NCBI GenBank assembly: GCA_016839165.1
Contig: CP069300.1
Span: 2,356,001-2,420,000 of the forward strand
DNA length: 64,000 bases
From: Bradyrhizobium sp. PSBB068
Lineage (GTDB): Bacteria; Pseudomonadota; Alphaproteobacteria; Rhizobiales; Xanthobacteraceae
Direction: 5' to 3'
Shown here: positions 61,687 to 64,000 of the stretch, piece after piece
How the letters are laid out: every line of letters begins with the position of its first letter
Numbering within the stretch: the first letter of the stretch is position 1
Notes under the pieces: generated by a model
The model's database searches: none
What the model saw: the letters and a program-made list of their open reading frames with translations, nothing else
Told to the model about the DNA's origin: nothing
Position numbers and translations under genes: made by a program

Positions 61687-62724
61687 ATGTTGCATGGAGA
61701 TATATCGAGCAGCAAGGACACGGTCGGCGTTGCCGTGGTCAACTACAAGATGCCGCGCCTGCACACCAAGGCCGAGGTGCTGGATAACGCGCGCAACATC
61801 GCCAAGATGGTCGAGGGCATGAAGCTCGGCCTGCCGGGCATGGATCTCGTGATCTTCCCGGAATACTCGACCCACGGCATCATGTACGACTCCAAGGAGA
61901 TGTACGAGACGGCCTCGTCGGTGCCGGGCGAGGAGACCCGCATCTTCGCCGACGCCTGCCGCAAGGCCAAGGTCTGGGGCGTGTTCTCGCTGACCGGCGA
62001 GCGCCACGAGGAGCACCCCAACAAGGCGCCGTACAACACCCTGATCCTGATGAACGACAAGGGTGAGATCGTGCAGAAGTATCGCAAGATCATGCCCTGG
62101 GTGCCGATCGAGGGCTGGTATCCCGGCGATTGCACCTACGTCTCGGAAGGGCCGAAGGGGCTGAAGATCAGCCTGATCATCTGCGACGACGGCAACTATC
62201 CGGAGATCTGGCGCGACTGCGCGATGCGCGGCGCCGAACTGATCGTCCGCTGCCAGGGTTACATGTATCCGGCCAAGGAGCAGCAGATCCAGATCTCGAA
62301 GTCGATGGCCTGGGCCAACAATTGCTACGTCGCGGTCGCCAATGCCTCCGGTTTCGACGGCGTCTATTCCTACTTCGGCCATTCGGCGCTGATCGGCTTC
62401 GACGGAAGGACGCTCGGCGAGTGCGGCACCGAGGAGAACGGCATCCAGTACGCCCAGCTCTCGGTGTCGCTGATCCGCGACGCCCGCCGCAACATGCAGT
62501 CGCAGAACCATCTCTTCAAGCTGATGCACCGCGGCTACACCGGCCTGATCAACTCCGGCGACGGTGACCGCGGCCACGCCGTCTGCCCGTACACCTTCTA
62601 CAAGAACTGGATCACGGATCCCGAGGGCACGCGGGAGATGGTCGAGGCCATGACCCGTCCGACGGTCGGCACCGACGAATGTCCGATCGAGGGCATCCCG
62701 AACCAGAAGGTCGCACATCGTTGA
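61687..62724 (+). CDS. amiE: Aliphatic amidase (AmiE)
   Basis: This nitrilase-superfamily enzyme hydrolyses acetamide, propionamide and similar amides to acid plus ammonia in the cytoplasm. The 345 residues match Pseudomonas aeruginosa AmiE (346), and the catalytic triad is at the same positions: Glu59 (FPEYSTHG), Lys134 (YRKIMPW) and Cys166 ([10 protein letters not shown]). GAAAGGGAG precedes the ATG. It is encoded after a whole ABC operon, with amiC, amiR and the leader at the far 5' end, so induction of amidase is probably linked with induction of the transporter. Confidence 0.97.
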   Translation: MLHGDISSSKDTVGVAVVNYKMPRLHTKAEVLDNARNIAKMVEGMKLGLPGMDLVIFPEYSTHGIMYDSKEMYETASSVPGEETRIFADACRKAKVWGVFSLTGERHEEHPNKAPYNTLILMNDKGEIVQKYRKIMPWVPIEGWYPGDCTYVSEGPKGLKISLIICDDGNYPEIWRDCAMRGAELIVRCQGYMYPAKEQQIQISKSMAWANNCYVAVANASGFDGVYSYFGHSALIGFDGRTLGECGTEENGIQYAQLSVSLIRDARRNMQSQNHLFKLMHRGYTGLINSGDGDRGHAVCPYTFYKNWITDPEGTREMVEAMTRPTVGTDECPIEGIPNQKVAHR

Positions 62725-62778
62725 TTTGAGAAACCAGGCCGTACCGGCGCGATCACATGCGCCGGCACGGTTCTCAAA
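62725..62778 (+). other. Large imperfect hairpin between amiE and the NCS1 permease
   Basis: The outer arms TTTGAGAA (62725-62732) and TTCTCAAA (62771-62778) enclose the inner arms CCGTACCGGCGC (62739-62750) and GCGCCGGCACGG (62759-62770), which pair except for one position. It starts directly after the amiE stop. With no T-run it is more likely an mRNA end-protector or factor-assisted attenuator than a plain terminator. Confidence 0.6.
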
Positions 62779-62806
62779 ACTGTTGCAAGGGGAAACGGGG
62801 GTTACC

Positions 62807-64000
62807 ATGAGCAGCGAAGCCAATAGCGGTATCGTTCACCAGGCCGAAGGACAGATCGACGATCTTCTCGGCCACGAATTCGAGCACGAGCCGGTGCCGA
62901 TCAGCGCCCGGCGCAGCGCCTTCTCGGTCACCATGGTGTGGCTGGGCTTTCCGATGATCATCACCGGCGCGATGACCGGATCGCTGCTGGTGCTGGGCAT
63001 GGGGTTCAAGAATGCGCTGGTGGCGATGATCATCGGCAATCTGATCATGTTCGCCTATGTCGGCGCACTCGGCCTGATCGGCACGCGGAAGGGCATGAAC
63101 TTTGCGCTGATCGCCAGCATCGTGTTCGGCAGGAAGGGCTATGTGCTGGCGTCGGGCCTGCTGTCGACCCTGCTGCTCGGCTGGTACGCGGTGCAGACCG
63201 GCATCACCGGCGCGTTGATCTCCTCGACCTACGGCCTCAACTATGTGGCGATGACCATCGTCGCCGGCGTGCTCTATATCGGGATCACCTTCGTTGGGGT
63301 GAAGGGATTGCACTATATCGGGCTGGCGTCGGTGCCGCTGTTCGTCGTGCTCGGCCTCTGGGTTGCGGCTGATGCGGCCTCGACCACGACAGCGGCAGCG
63401 ATCTTCAGCTATGCCGGCAACAATGGCGTGGCCAGCATGTCGATGGGCGTCGGCCTCACCGTGGTGCTGGCGCTGTTCATCGATGCCGGAACGGTGACCG
63501 CGGACTTCAACCGCTGGGCGCCCAGCCCGGGAGCGTCGCTGTTCGCCACCTTCAGCGCGTTTCCGTTCGCCAATCTGGTGGCGATGCTGGTCGGCGGCGT
63601 GATGACGGCGGCGCTCGCAGTGCCGAACGCCAATCCGTTCGGCGTCGACAACATGTTCGGCTACATGAACGGCAAGCAGCTGACCTGGCTCAGCATCCTC
63701 GCCTTCATCTTCCTCTACACCAATCTCGGCTCGGTGTGTTCACACTGTCTCTACAATGCGGCGACCGGCTGGTCGCGTATCCTCGGCACCAATATGCGTC
63801 TGATGGCCGTGATCCTCGGCGCCATCGGCATCGTCGTCGCCGCGGGCAACGTCTGGGCGTTCTTCATCCAGTGGCTGTCGCTGCTCGGCATTCTGGTGCC
63901 GCCGATCGGCGCGATCATCCTGGTCGACCAGTATCTGTTGCGCACCGAGGCGCGTGCGGATGTCGACTGGCGTGCCAAGCCGTTCATTGCCTGGGGCATC
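62807..64000 (+). CDS. NCS1-family nucleobase/cytosine permease, N-terminal part
   Basis: This is an inner-membrane permease of the NCS1 (CodB-like) family, 398 codons long up to the window edge with no stop. About ten hydrophobic segments are visible after a polar N-terminus of some 40 residues. Segments include MVWLGFPMIITGAMTGSLLV, GRKGYVLASGLLSTLLLGWY and LFIDAGTVTADFNRWAPSPG. Substrates in this family are cytosine, purines, allantoin or hydantoins; the amidase context suggests a nitrogen source. The N-terminal domain of the kinase at 34991 belongs to the same transporter family. CAAGGGG lies about 15 bases before the ATG. Confidence 0.88.
   Translation, partial: MSSEANSGIVHQAEGQIDDLLGHEFEHEPVPISARRSAFSVTMVWLGFPMIITGAMTGSLLVLGMGFKNALVAMIIGNLIMFAYVGALGLIGTRKGMNFALIASIVFGRKGYVLASGLLSTLLLGWYAVQTGITGALISSTYGLNYVAMTIVAGVLYIGITFVGVKGLHYIGLASVPLFVVLGLWVAADAASTTTAAAIFSYAGNNGVASMSMGVGLTVVLALFIDAGTVTADFNRWAPSPGASLFATFSAFPFANLVAMLVGGVMTAALAVPNANPFGVDNMFGYMNGKQLTWLSILAFIFLYTNLGSVCSHCLYNAATGWSRILGTNMRLMAVILGAIGIVVAAGNVWAFFIQWLSLLGILVPPIGAIILVDQYLLRTEARADVDWRAKPFIAWGI

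Overview
This window comes from a high-GC alphaproteobacterium, most likely Bradyrhizobium or a close relative. The evidence is a red-type RuBisCO operon with cbbX, a ChvE/GguAB sugar importer, the aerobic cob gene set with bluB and cbtAB, and dispersed palindromic repeats of the kind common in Bradyrhizobium intergenic DNA. The assignment is from gene content and remembered family sequences, not from a search.

Layout. 1-2372: the end of a CO2-fixation operon (cbbL 3' end, cbbS, cbbX and a broken cbbY). 2373-2977: non-coding DNA with decayed direct repeats and two AT-rich palindromes. 2978-7764: chvE-gguA-gguB sugar ABC importer and an inositol-monophosphatase-family enzyme. 7765-12682: a mixed stretch with an orphan amino-acid-type binding protein, a Baeyer-Villiger-type monooxygenase, a cupin closely resembling Mn-dependent hydroxynitrile lyases and a LacI regulator, separated by dispersed repeats. 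12803-33529: a cobalamin region. It has a leftward unit cobP-bluB-orf-cbtB-cbtA, a rightward pair cobD-cobC, a leftward pair cobO-cobQ, and a long rightward operon behind a cobalamin riboswitch (DUF1636 gene-cobW-cobN-cobG-cobH-cobI-cobJ, cobL-cobE-cobM-cobB-cobA-cobF), with cobK on the opposite strand inside it. cobS, cobT, cobR, cobU and cobV are not in the window.

33585-45242: a signalling gene pair (a histidine kinase fused to an NCS1 nucleobase-transporter domain and a Cys-rich segment, plus a LuxR-type response regulator), divergent from a urea/amide-type ABC transporter operon ending in formamidase fmdA and fmdB. 45246-47745: a taurine/nitrate-type ABC importer. 47881-54521: histidine catabolism (hutC, hutF leftward; hutI, hutH, hutU rightward) around a perfect 20-bp palindrome that is the likely HutC operator. 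54895-64000: amiC-amiR, then an RNA leader with two hexaloop hairpins and an intrinsic terminator, then a second urea/amide-type ABC transporter, aliphatic amidase amiE and a truncated NCS1 permease.

How the parts fit. The right half looks like a nitrogen-scavenging island: amides, formamide and histidine are imported and broken down to ammonia, with three control modes side by side (two-component, GntR repressor, and AmiC/AmiR antitermination). The most notable observations are the transporter-fused kinase facing a large operator-like dyad, and the AmiR-type leader placed in front of a whole ABC transporter operon rather than directly before amiE.
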